A stretch of 64,000 nt of DNA from Rippkaea orientalis PCC 8801 (lineage in GTDB: Bacteria; Cyanobacteriota; Cyanobacteriia; Cyanobacteriales; Microcystaceae). Positions 28,043 through 36,084 of this stretch are shown piece by piece; position 1 is the stretch's first letter; every line of letters begins with the position of its first letter. The stretch spans positions 1,488,001 to 1,552,000 of the forward strand of contig NC_011726.1 of the NCBI RefSeq assembly GCF_000021805.1. The letters are read 5' to 3'. Position numbers and translations under genes: made by a program. Below the pieces are notes generated by a model, which saw nothing but the letters and a program-made list of their open reading frames with translations, searched no databases and was not told the DNA's origin.

Positions 28043-29095
28043 ATGACTAAAGTATCGAGAAGAGTGTTTTTAGGAACGGGTGCAGCAGCAGCAACAGTTG
28101 CCTTAAGTCCGTTAATTCATGTCAAAGAAAGTTCCGCCCAAAACCGAGAGGTTAACGTCTATTCATCGCGTCATTACAATACCGATAGTCGCTTATATGA
28201 AAACTTCACCCGTCAAACCGGAATTAAGGTTAATTTAATTGAAGGAGAAGCCGATCCGTTAATAGAAAGAATCAAAAGTGAAGGAAAAAATAGTAAGGCA
28301 GATATCTTAATTACTGTTGATGCAGGACGCTTATGGAGAGCGGATCAAGCAGGAATTTTTGCCCCTGTTAACTCTAAGATTTTACAACAAAAAATCCCCG
28401 CTTCTCTCAGACATCCTAAAGGGCATTGGTTCGGGTTTAGTAAGCGATTGCGCGTTATTATGTATAGCAAAGCAAGGGTCAATCCATCCCAACTTTCAAC
28501 CTATGAAGATCTCGCTAATCCGAAGTGGAAAGGAAAGGTCATTACTCGTTCTTCTACTAATATTTATAGCCAATCTCTTTGTAGTTGGATGATCGCCGTT
28601 AATGGACAAGGGGCAACGGAAAAATGGTGTCGAGGATTAGTGGCTAATTTTGCCCGTTCTCCCCAAGGTAATGATACTGCCCAAATTGAAGCACTCGCAG
28701 CAGGGGTAGCTGATTTAGCCCTAGTTAATACCTATTATTTGGCGAATTTAATCGATAGTAAAGACGAGAAAAAACGGGCGATTGGTCAACAAGTCGGGGT
28801 ATTTTTCCCCAATCAAAAAGGACGGGGAACTCACGTCAATATCAGTGGCGGAGGTTTGGTCAAAACTGCCCCAAATCGCAACGCAGCCGTTAAATTCCTC
28901 GAATATCTCGTCAGTCCTCAAGCACAAACTTTCTTTGCCCAAGGAAACCTCGAATATCCCGTGGTTTCAGGGGTACAGATTGATCCCGTTTTAGCGAAAT
29001 TTGGAAAATTTAAGTCTGATATCGCCAGGGTAGACGATTATGGACTTAATTTGGCCAAGGCTGTCCAGGTGATGGATCGGGCGGGGTGGAAATAG
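28043..29095 (+). CDS. futA2: FutA-type Fe(3+) substrate-binding protein, second paralogue
   Basis: 350 aa. A Tat signal (SRRVFLGTGAAAATVALSPLI) has no lipobox Cys, so a soluble periplasmic protein is expected, unlike its neighbour. The mature region begins REVNVYSSRHYNTDSRLYENFTRQTGIKVNLIEGEADPLIERI and is very similar to the upstream gene over its whole length, including the iron-ligand tyrosines (NTYYLAN). The ATG at 28043 follows TTAGGAG. A longer reading frame upstream is repeat sequence and is rejected as coding. Tandem duplication is the likely origin of the pair. Confidence 0.93.
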   Translation: MTKVSRRVFLGTGAAAATVALSPLIHVKESSAQNREVNVYSSRHYNTDSRLYENFTRQTGIKVNLIEGEADPLIERIKSEGKNSKADILITVDAGRLWRADQAGIFAPVNSKILQQKIPASLRHPKGHWFGFSKRLRVIMYSKARVNPSQLSTYEDLANPKWKGKVITRSSTNIYSQSLCSWMIAVNGQGATEKWCRGLVANFARSPQGNDTAQIEALAAGVADLALVNTYYLANLIDSKDEKKRAIGQQVGVFFPNQKGRGTHVNISGGGLVKTAPNRNAAVKFLEYLVSPQAQTFFAQGNLEYPVVSGVQIDPVLAKFGKFKSDIARVDDYGLNLAKAVQVMDRAGWK

Positions 29096-29097
29096 AT

Positions 29098-29120
29098 AAA
29101 ATGATAATCATTATCATTTT
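29098..29120. promoter_or_regulatory. Fur box upstream of the iron porin gene
   Basis: A 23-base perfect inverted repeat around a single central base contains TGATAATCATTATCA, an exact match to the 7-1-7 Fur consensus. It lies directly after futA2 and 23 bases before the GTG of the porin gene. Iron-dependent repression of the downstream genes is a strong inference. Confidence 0.85.
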
Positions 29121-29142
29121 GGTGTGAGGAGTTATTAACCTA

Positions 29143-31080
29143 GTGTTAAAGTTGCGATCGCTGTTTCAAGTCCCTAGTGTCATGTTAGGCATGATGATGC
29201 TGATGTCTGCGAGTTCTCAAGCTGTCCCGCTATCCGAGTTAGCCGATCCTGATTTTCGGCTAAAACAGTCCCGTGATGGTCTTTTGAACTCTAACCGTCG
29301 AAATCAAGGCTCAATATCCCAAATTATCAATGTTTCTGACCTAGAGACGCAAAATCGATTATTCCCCAAATCAGATCGAAGATTACCACTAAAACAGTCC
29401 CATGAGGGATCACTGTCCCAAGTGACTAATGTTTCGGACTTACGAGACGTTTCCCCCACAGACTGGGCTTATGAAGCCTTGCGGGGGTTAGTGGAACGCT
29501 ATGGTTGTATTGTAGGGTATCCTGACCGTACATTTAGGGGACAGCGATCGCTGTCGCGTCACGAATTTGCGGCGGGGTTAAATGCCTGTTTAAACACCCT
29601 AGAACGGCTATTACAGGAAAATGTAGCGGTTTTACGCGAAGATATCGAAAAACTAAAGCGGTTAGCCAGAGAATTTGAGGGAGAATTGATGGCATTGGGG
29701 GCAAGGGTGGGCAATTTAGAGGCTAGAACCGCTTACCTCGAAAATCATCAATTTTCTACTACAACTAAACTCACGGGTGAGATAGTCGTCGGGTTAACTG
29801 GAATTACCCAAGGGGAGAAAAACGAAGGAACCGAAGAGATCAACAAAGTGACGAACCTGGGATATCGGGGACGACTGGAGTTAAATACCAGTTTTGATGG
29901 GGATGACTCCCTCTATATCCGTCTCGCAACAGGGACTGTACCCGTCTATTCTGACATTGCAGGGACATTTGAAGGCGATTTTGGCTTTTCACAGCCTGAT
30001 GATAGCGATTTAGCGGTAGAACTGATTATTTACGAGTTTACCTTGGCGGAAAACCTGCGGATGTTCGTCGAACCCGTTGGAGGGGCATTTGATGACTTTA
30101 CCCCGACGATCAACTTTCTTGATGGGGATGGGGCTTCCGGGGCGTTATCCGCATTTGGGACTCGTAATCCCCTTTATTATATGGCGGATGGTCCAGGAAT
30201 TGGCTTTCAGGGAACGCTTTTTGAGGTTTTTGAATGGAGTGCCGGGTATTTAGCCACTGAGGGCAATAATCCGGGGTTAGGTCGAGGGATGTTTAATGGT
30301 CCCTATGGCGCGATCGGTCAAATTGCCTATAAACCGAGTGATGATTTTACGGTAGCGTTTACCTATGTTCATGGCTATAACAATCTTGACACGGGAACGG
30401 GAACTCGTCGCTCTAATTTTCAAGCGTTTATTGAGGAGGAATTTGAAACAGATGTCAGGACGGTTAATAATTCCTATGGGATGGAATTTAGTTGGCGTAT
30501 TGCCCCCAAATTTGTCTTAGGAGGTTGGGCAGGGGTTACTAAGTCTAGAACTCAAAATGCCATCAATATTGTCAGAGAATTAGTTGCTGAAGAAATCCCA
30601 ATAGAAGAACCAGTAATAGCGGCAGTTCCTCCTGAAGAAATCGCTACGGAAGAATTGTTGACTGAAGAAAGTTTGCCCCAAGAAACATCCGTAGAAGAAC
30701 CCCCAGTTCAAGAAGTTATTCCTGAAGAAATTGCTACTGAAGAAGTGCCAACGGAAGAGTTATTAACCATTGATCGAGGCAATATGGATATCTGGAATTG
30801 GGCGGTAACATTAGCTTTTCCTGATGCGTTTAAAGAAGGGGATACAGCAGCGGTTATTTTTGGGATGCAGCCTTGGGTTTCTAAGTCTAATCTTAATTTA
30901 CCTGATGGGTTACGCAATAATGATCGAGACACTTCATATCACATTGAAGCGTTTTATCAATATCCCCTCAATGACAATATTTCAATTACCCCTGGCATCA
31001 TTGTTATTACTGCCCCTGATTATGATAACAAAAATGATGCTTTGGTCATTGGAACCATTCGGACAACCTTTAGTTTTTAA
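29143..31080 (+). CDS. Iron uptake porin (SLH domain plus OprB-type beta-barrel)
   Basis: 645 aa outer-membrane protein. The signal peptide is MLKLRSLFQVPSVMLGMMML and beyond. A short duplicated segment (two LKQS...VSDL units, ~40-100) follows. The SLH domain (DWAYEALRGLVERYGCIVGYPDRTFRG, ~105-155) tethers the protein to peptidoglycan-linked polymer. A coiled coil (160-200) leads into the beta-barrel ending in TFSF. Cyanobacterial homologues admit inorganic iron. Residues ~480-543 are an unusual Glu/Pro-rich insertion. Start is GTG. A consensus Fur box lies just upstream, and the futA genes precede it. Confidence 0.92.
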   Translation: MLKLRSLFQVPSVMLGMMMLMSASSQAVPLSELADPDFRLKQSRDGLLNSNRRNQGSISQIINVSDLETQNRLFPKSDRRLPLKQSHEGSLSQVTNVSDLRDVSPTDWAYEALRGLVERYGCIVGYPDRTFRGQRSLSRHEFAAGLNACLNTLERLLQENVAVLREDIEKLKRLAREFEGELMALGARVGNLEARTAYLENHQFSTTTKLTGEIVVGLTGITQGEKNEGTEEINKVTNLGYRGRLELNTSFDGDDSLYIRLATGTVPVYSDIAGTFEGDFGFSQPDDSDLAVELIIYEFTLAENLRMFVEPVGGAFDDFTPTINFLDGDGASGALSAFGTRNPLYYMADGPGIGFQGTLFEVFEWSAGYLATEGNNPGLGRGMFNGPYGAIGQIAYKPSDDFTVAFTYVHGYNNLDTGTGTRRSNFQAFIEEEFETDVRTVNNSYGMEFSWRIAPKFVLGGWAGVTKSRTQNAINIVRELVAEEIPIEEPVIAAVPPEEIATEELLTEESLPQETSVEEPPVQEVIPEEIATEEVPTEELLTIDRGNMDIWNWAVTLAFPDAFKEGDTAAVIFGMQPWVSKSNLNLPDGLRNNDRDTSYHIEAFYQYPLNDNISITPGIIVITAPDYDNKNDALVIGTIRTTFSF

Positions 31081-31129
31081 GGAGGTAACAAATCATGAAT
31101 ACTAAGCAATAGTTACAACTTGAATAGAT

Positions 31130-31150
31130 GGGCTTAATAATATTAAGCCC
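31130..31150. repeat. Perfect palindrome, second copy
   Basis: A 21-base palindrome with core GGCTTAATAATATTAAGCC is followed by CCCTACTCTTAA. The same core occurs at 17724-17742. It lies between the porin and feoA-like genes. Confidence 0.7.
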
Positions 31151-31184
31151 CTACTCTTAACACTCTCAATGATCAAAAAGGTTA

Positions 31185-31433
31185 ATGATGGAACAAGAAA
31201 TTATTACTCATTTACGAGAAATGGCCATTGGAACCCATGGTTATATTGTGGGTTATGATAAAGTTTTTCGCGGCTATCAAGGTAAATTATTATCAATGGG
31301 ATTAAGTCCAGGGACTGAGTTTATTTTAGTGCGTCAAGCGTCTAAAAATTGGCCATTAATGATTGAAGTTAAGGGTAATTTATTAAGATTGTCTAAACCA
31401 GAAGCCGATGCTTTGTGTATTGAATATAATTAA
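31185..31433 (+). CDS. FeoA-like SH3-fold protein
   Basis: 82 aa. The FeoA pattern is clear: MAIGTHGYIVGYDKVFRGYQGKLLSMGLSPGTEFILVRQ, then MIEVKGNLLRLSKPEADALCIEYN. FeoA normally assists the ferrous-iron channel FeoB, but no feoB is present here. The gene instead sits between an iron porin and a multicopper oxidase, so a role in iron handling is likely and partnership with FeoB is not shown. Two adjacent ATGs make the start uncertain by one codon. Confidence 0.88.
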   Translation: MMEQEIITHLREMAIGTHGYIVGYDKVFRGYQGKLLSMGLSPGTEFILVRQASKNWPLMIEVKGNLLRLSKPEADALCIEYN

Positions 31434-31478
31434 TAGAATAGACAGGCAATATCAAAAATCCATTATTTGCCGCTTATC

Positions 31479-32480
31479 ATGAACAATTCAGTTAATTCTC
31501 ACTTTAAACGTTTGAGTCGTCGTCAATTACTGCAATGGGGAATGGCTGGACTGGGTATCGGGGGAAGTTCTCTTTTATTACGTCATTTTACCTCCCAACT
31601 GCTATCTACTGTCAAAATTCCTCCTGTGGAGATAAAAGATACTTACCCTCTGCAAAATCCCTTTAATCCGATGACAATTCTTCGAGAGTTTGAGTACGGA
31701 GAAATTAAACAAGAAAAGGGCAAAGTTATTCGAGAATTTAATGTTGTTGCTAATAGTAGTTTATTACAGCTTAATAGTGCTATTTCTTTTGTGAGTTGGA
31801 ACTTAAATAATCGCGTACCTGGACCAACCTTTAGGGCAAAAGAAGGCGAACGGGTTAGAATTATTTTTAATAACGAAGATGGCCATTCCCATAGTTTACA
31901 TTTTCATGGGATTCATCCCGCAGAAATGGATGGCGTTAAACCCGTTCGTCACGGCAAAAATACGGTTTATGAATTTGAGGCAAAACCCTTTGGAGTTCAC
32001 CTTTATCATTGTCATATTGCCCCCGTAACTCGTCATATTAGTAAGGGATTATATGGTATGTTTATTGTTGATCCTCCCCAACCCCGTCCCCCTGCGGATG
32101 AAATGATCATGGTGATGGGAGGGTATGATATTAATAATGATCGCAATAATGAATTATATGCCTTTAATGGTATACCTAATTATTACCGCGATCGCCCCAT
32201 TTCTATCTATAAAAATCAGTTAATTAGACTCTATATTTTGAATATGATTGAATTTGATCCCGTGTCAACGTTTCATATTCACGCTAATATGTTTAAAGTG
32301 TATCGAACGGGAAGAAGTTTAACTCCAGATGAAGAAACAGATATGATCACAATGGGAACCGCAGAACGGCATATTTTAGAGTTTTCCTATTCCTATCCCG
32401 GTCAATATATGTTTCATCCTCATCAAGATATTATGGCAGAATATGGCTGTTTAGGGAAGTTTAATGTCGTTAGTAGTTAG
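31479..32480 (+). CDS. Two-domain multicopper oxidase, Tat-exported
   Basis: 333 aa. The Tat signal is LSRRQLLQWGMAGLGIGGSS. The first cupredoxin domain has LHFHG (His141, His143) and LYHCHIAPVTRH (His177, Cys178, His180), giving a type 1 copper site, plus a GLYGMF segment. The second domain has FHIHANMF and MFHPHQDIMAEYG, where the Cys of a type 1 site is absent. One type 1 site in domain 1 with His from domain 2 resembles the NirK or two-domain laccase layout. In this context a periplasmic ferroxidase is plausible; nitrite reduction cannot be excluded. The ATG is preferred over a TTG four codons upstream. Confidence 0.85.
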   Translation: MNNSVNSHFKRLSRRQLLQWGMAGLGIGGSSLLLRHFTSQLLSTVKIPPVEIKDTYPLQNPFNPMTILREFEYGEIKQEKGKVIREFNVVANSSLLQLNSAISFVSWNLNNRVPGPTFRAKEGERVRIIFNNEDGHSHSLHFHGIHPAEMDGVKPVRHGKNTVYEFEAKPFGVHLYHCHIAPVTRHISKGLYGMFIVDPPQPRPPADEMIMVMGGYDINNDRNNELYAFNGIPNYYRDRPISIYKNQLIRLYILNMIEFDPVSTFHIHANMFKVYRTGRSLTPDEETDMITMGTAERHILEFSYSYPGQYMFHPHQDIMAEYGCLGKFNVVSS

Positions 32481-32541
32481 TAGTTAATAGTTAATACAGG
32501 GTTGACTAAGTTCTTAATCACTTACAATTGGAAAGTTCATT

Positions 32542-33321
32542 ATGATTAATTTATCTCGTTTTTCTTCTATGTTTCTGATTCCTATTTTAATGATAGTTTC
32601 TAGTTGTAGTCAACCTTCAACCAATCAAGTAGAAGACTCAGCAAACAAACCCTCAGATACTCCTGAAGTTGCGACAGAAGATCCTGAAAAACTTGACGTT
32701 GATTATTTAACGACTTTAGCATTAATGAAAGGTCATTTAATGGTAGCACAAGAATTAATTCAAGCTGGAAAACCCGAAGAAGCAGAACCCCATATTGGAC
32801 ATCCCGTAGAGGAATTATACGGGGATATTGAGGAACAATTAGTCACCCGAAAGATAACCAATTTTAAGAGTATCTTAAATCAATTCCATGATTTAGTAAA
32901 AACGGCTCCGAAATCCGATAAGATTAAAACAGAATATAATAGTTCAATGACGGCAATTGATCAAGCGATCGCAGCCATTCCTGAAACCAAACGTCAATCC
33001 CCTGAATTTATTTTACAAGTAATTAACCGACTCTTAGAAACAGCTAAGGCAGAATATCAAGCAGCAGTTGCTAAGGGTAAAATAGTAGAATTAATTGAAT
33101 ATCAAGACTCACGGGGATTTGTTATGTTTGGGGAGCAACTCTATCAATTAATTGCCCCAATGATGAGCCAAAATCACCCAGAAAAACATCAAATTATTAC
33201 AACTACCTTAACAGAATTAAAAACAGCTTGGCCATCAGTAAACGCCCCAAAATCTTTAGTAATGACTCCTGAAAAAGTCTCAGAATTAGTGACTAAAATC
33301 AAAGAGAATAGTCAGTTGTAA
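32542..33321 (+). CDS. Predicted helical lipoprotein in the iron locus
   Basis: 259 aa. The lipoprotein signal ends at IVSSC. An acidic linker is followed by an all-helical body. The segment YLTTLALMKGHLMVAQELIQAGKPEEAEPHIGHPVEELYGDIEEQL contains several His/Glu that could bind metal, and a second GFVMFGEQLYQLI region follows. I do not recognise a named family with certainty; it recalls helical proteins that accompany periplasmic ferroxidase/iron permease systems. It follows the multicopper oxidase by 61 bases on the same strand and probably shares its transcript. Confidence 0.75.
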   Translation: MINLSRFSSMFLIPILMIVSSCSQPSTNQVEDSANKPSDTPEVATEDPEKLDVDYLTTLALMKGHLMVAQELIQAGKPEEAEPHIGHPVEELYGDIEEQLVTRKITNFKSILNQFHDLVKTAPKSDKIKTEYNSSMTAIDQAIAAIPETKRQSPEFILQVINRLLETAKAEYQAAVAKGKIVELIEYQDSRGFVMFGEQLYQLIAPMMSQNHPEKHQIITTTLTELKTAWPSVNAPKSLVMTPEKVSELVTKIKENSQL

Positions 33322-33542
33322 ATCTCTCCTTATGAGGTGCGTTACAACGGATTATTATAGCAATTCCCATGTTCTTGAGGTACAACGTAGGAGCGTGGTT
33401 TCCTCCCCCGTAAACCATCTAGGCGTTAAGTGTACCTCATCAGAGTGAGAAATACTATCAATCCTTGTCATAGCCAAGATTATAGCGGTCTAACGCGCCC
33501 TACTCTAATGATAAATAGGTGGGCAATGCCCACCCTACAGCG
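33322..33542. repeat. Repeat-containing gap with half MITE core
   Basis: Ends with GGTGGGCAATGCCCACCCTAC (hairpin core of the MITE family, 33520-33539) next to the adh stop codon. The rest contains GAGGTGCGTTACAACG and a long imperfect inverted pair (TTGAGGTACA ... TGTACCTCAT). No gene is seen. Confidence 0.55.
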
Positions 33543-34544
33543 TTACATTTTCAGAACTAAGCGATATCTTGGCTGACCATGACGCAGCTTATCAATGGCT
33601 TCATTGACTTGTTCAAAGGGAAAGATTTCTGTGACAGGTTCTATTTGATGACGCGCAGCAAAATCTAACATTTGAGCAATAGTTGTTGGACTACCTGTAG
33701 GACTTCCTGAGATAGTTTTTTGTCCCATTAATAGGGGAAAAATTTGGGTGGAAATAGGATTAAGAACCGCCCCCACAAAATGTAAAGTTCCCCTCGGACG
33801 CAAAGCTAAAATGTAACTATTCCAATCGAGGCTAACATTGACCGTTGAGATAATAAAATCAAAAGAATTTTCCACCGCTTTAATGGCTTCAGGGTCACGG
33901 GAATTAACAAAATAATCAGCCCCTAATTGTTTAACTTCGGATTCTTTTTCAGGATTACTTGAAAAAGCTGTGACCTCGCAACCCCAAGCATGAAGAAATT
34001 CAATGGCTAAATGGCCTAATCCCCCAATTCCAATCACCCCAACTCGGTCAGTGGATTTGACACCGCATTGAATAATCGGGTTAAAAACGGTAATCCCCCC
34101 ACAAAACAGAGGTCCTGCCGTTTCTGGGTTAACGCCAGACGGTAGAGGAACGACCCAACGATGATGGGCCCGAACTTTGTCAGCAAACCCACCAGGACGA
34201 CCAACAATTGTGCCTTCGGCAGTTTGACAGAGATTTTGATCTCCTGATAAACACCATTCACAATCAAAACAAGAACGGGAAAACCAACCCAGTCCTACCG
34301 TTTGTCCTACTTGGAAAGTCGTCACTTTAGACCCTACTGCGCCAATGGTTCCTACCACTTCATGGCCGGGAACAAAGGGATATTGAGTGATTCCCCATTC
34401 ATTGTCCAGCATACTTAAATCACTGTGACAGATGCCGCAGTATTGGACATTAATTTCAACATCTTCTTCTCCTAATAAACCCGGGTCGTATTCAAAGGAA
34501 TTTAATTCTTTTCCTGGTTCGGAGGCGGCATAAGCTTTAATCAC
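33543..34544 (-). CDS. Zinc-dependent NAD(P) alcohol dehydrogenase (YahK/cinnamyl-alcohol-dehydrogenase type)
   Basis: 333 aa. Medium-chain dehydrogenase with the catalytic zinc motif CGICHSD, GHEVVGTIG, the structural zinc cluster CFDCEWCLSGDQNLC, and the Rossmann loop VGVIGIGGLGHLAIEF. It reduces aldehydes to alcohols with broad specificity, most likely using NADPH. The start is the GTG at 34544, eight bases after GAGGT; a longer frame upstream has no such site. It is isolated between repeat elements. Confidence 0.93.
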   Translation of the reverse strand: MIKAYAASEPGKELNSFEYDPGLLGEEDVEINVQYCGICHSDLSMLDNEWGITQYPFVPGHEVVGTIGAVGSKVTTFQVGQTVGLGWFSRSCFDCEWCLSGDQNLCQTAEGTIVGRPGGFADKVRAHHRWVVPLPSGVNPETAGPLFCGGITVFNPIIQCGVKSTDRVGVIGIGGLGHLAIEFLHAWGCEVTAFSSNPEKESEVKQLGADYFVNSRDPEAIKAVENSFDFIISTVNVSLDWNSYILALRPRGTLHFVGAVLNPISTQIFPLLMGQKTISGSPTGSPTTIAQMLDFAARHQIEPVTEIFPFEQVNEAIDKLRHGQPRYRLVLKM

Positions 34545-34678
34545 AACTTTAACCTCAATTGTTGTATTGATGGCATTGTTACACAGTATATCTTCTTTGA
34601 CTCCAGACCGTACGATGCGTTCCCCACGCATCCACCACCTCTAGATTTTGCTACATTAAATAACACTCAAAAAAGTGA

Positions 34679-34760
34679 TAAGTGCCTAAACAAAATTAAT
34701 TGCACGGTGGGCATTGCCTACCCTACAGTTTTGGTGTAATTAATTTTGTGTGCTTACTTA
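34679..34760. repeat. MITE-like element with ~24-base terminal inverted repeats
   Basis: The left end TAAGTGCCTAAACAAAATTA and the reverse complement of the right end (TAAGTAAGCACACAAAATTA) match closely. The centre holds GGTGGGCATTGCCTACCCTAC. It is 82 bases long and non-coding. Confidence 0.75.
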
Positions 34761-34804
34761 GCATCAACAGACCATTATCAAACAATTGACCTGTTTATTT
34801 CAGT

Positions 34805-36061
34805 ATGAAGTTAAAAGCCTTGATAGCCCAACCTCTGGGGTTTATTCTAGGAATGTGGCTACTGAGTCGAGGAATCATTATTTTAGCCATGTTAGGAATA
34901 GCCCCCCTGCTAAGTGCCCCCTCTGGTGGGATTCAAGCGGAATTTGGATGGAGTGTATTTTCCGCTTGGGATAGTAATTTTTATCAAAAAATTGCCACAA
35001 CAAATTATGATGGTATTGGTAGCTTACCCGGGGCTAATGTTGCTTTTTTTCCTTTATTTCCCCTAATTATTCGCCTAATGATGGGGTTAGGATTATCACC
35101 TGAAGTAGCCGGAACTTTAATTAATAATTCGGCTTTCTTAGCTACCCTTTTTATTCTATATTATTGGGTAAAACGAACCAATGGGGATAAGTCTGCACGA
35201 TGGGCTACTGCTATTCTCGCTTGGTGTCCTCTATCTTTATTTGCTACGGTTGTCTACACCGAAGGACTATTTTTATGTCTGAGTACCGCAGCTTTATCAA
35301 CTTTTGATCGTCAGTGTTATAAACAAGCAGCCATCTGGGGAATGTTAGCAACAGCTACCCGGATTACAGGACTAGCATTAATTCCGGCTTTTCTGTTAAC
35401 AGCATGGCGTAAAAAAGCCCCAAGAATTGCTTATTTAAGTAGTTTAAGTAGTGCAGGGGGAATCTTACTCTACAGTGTCTATTGTTGGCTACAATTTAAT
35501 GATCCTTTGGCTTTTATTACGGTACAGCATACCCAATGGAAGCGCAGTCAAGGCATTGATTGGCAAGGATGGAAAATTATGTTATCTGAAATTATTACAG
35601 GGAGAAGTCAATGGCAATACAATGGACTACAAGATCTTTTGCATCCTATTCTATTTTTGCTAATTTGTACTATCAGTTATGGATTATGGCATTATCGAGA
35701 TAAGTTAGGAATTAAGTTTGACTATAGTTTATGGGGGTTGCTACTTTTATTATGGTTAATGATTGGTGATCCTTTACTTAATACTGTATCAATATTAGGG
35801 GGAATTTACTTACTTTGGTATTTACGTCATCAATTAAGTTTTATTGTCGTTGCTTATGGATTATCGGCTTTAGGATTACTGCTAGCTTCTGGTGGTACAA
35901 TTTCCTTAAATCGTCTTGCTTATGGTATTGTTTCTCTAAGTTTAGCGTTAGGAGTTTTATTATCTAAGTATCCTCGTTGGGGCTATGCGACTATTAGTTT
36001 TTTTACAATATTATTAGTCAGTTTTTCGATTCGGTTTGCCCAACATCTTTGGGTAGCATAA
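34805..36061 (+). CDS. Integral-membrane mannosyltransferase family (PIG-V-like) protein
   Basis: 418 aa with about ten hydrophobic segments. The first large loop carries SAWDSNFYQKIATTNYDG, whose WDS/xY acidic motif is typical of GT-C mannosyltransferases. It is followed by NVAFFPLFPLIIRLMMGLGLSPEVAG, the PIG-V/GPI mannosyltransferase signature. It probably transfers a hexose from a polyprenyl-phosphate donor on the outer face of the plasma membrane; the acceptor is unknown. Another polytopic protein of GT-C type follows 23 bases downstream, suggesting a joint role in surface glycan formation. Confidence 0.85.
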   Translation: MKLKALIAQPLGFILGMWLLSRGIIILAMLGIAPLLSAPSGGIQAEFGWSVFSAWDSNFYQKIATTNYDGIGSLPGANVAFFPLFPLIIRLMMGLGLSPEVAGTLINNSAFLATLFILYYWVKRTNGDKSARWATAILAWCPLSLFATVVYTEGLFLCLSTAALSTFDRQCYKQAAIWGMLATATRITGLALIPAFLLTAWRKKAPRIAYLSSLSSAGGILLYSVYCWLQFNDPLAFITVQHTQWKRSQGIDWQGWKIMLSEIITGRSQWQYNGLQDLLHPILFLLICTISYGLWHYRDKLGIKFDYSLWGLLLLLWLMIGDPLLNTVSILGGIYLLWYLRHQLSFIVVAYGLSALGLLLASGGTISLNRLAYGIVSLSLALGVLLSKYPRWGYATISFFTILLVSFSIRFAQHLWVA

Positions 36062-36084
36062 GTAGTTAATAGTTAATAGTTGAA

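Noticed and set aside
31467-31478. TTG start four codons upstream of the multicopper oxidase ATG
   Set aside because: The ATG at 31479 is the commoner codon and still gives a full Tat signal.
34545-34631. Longer N-terminus for the alcohol dehydrogenase
   Set aside because: Adds 29 residues not typical of the family; the GTG at 34544 has a GAGGT site at proper spacing.
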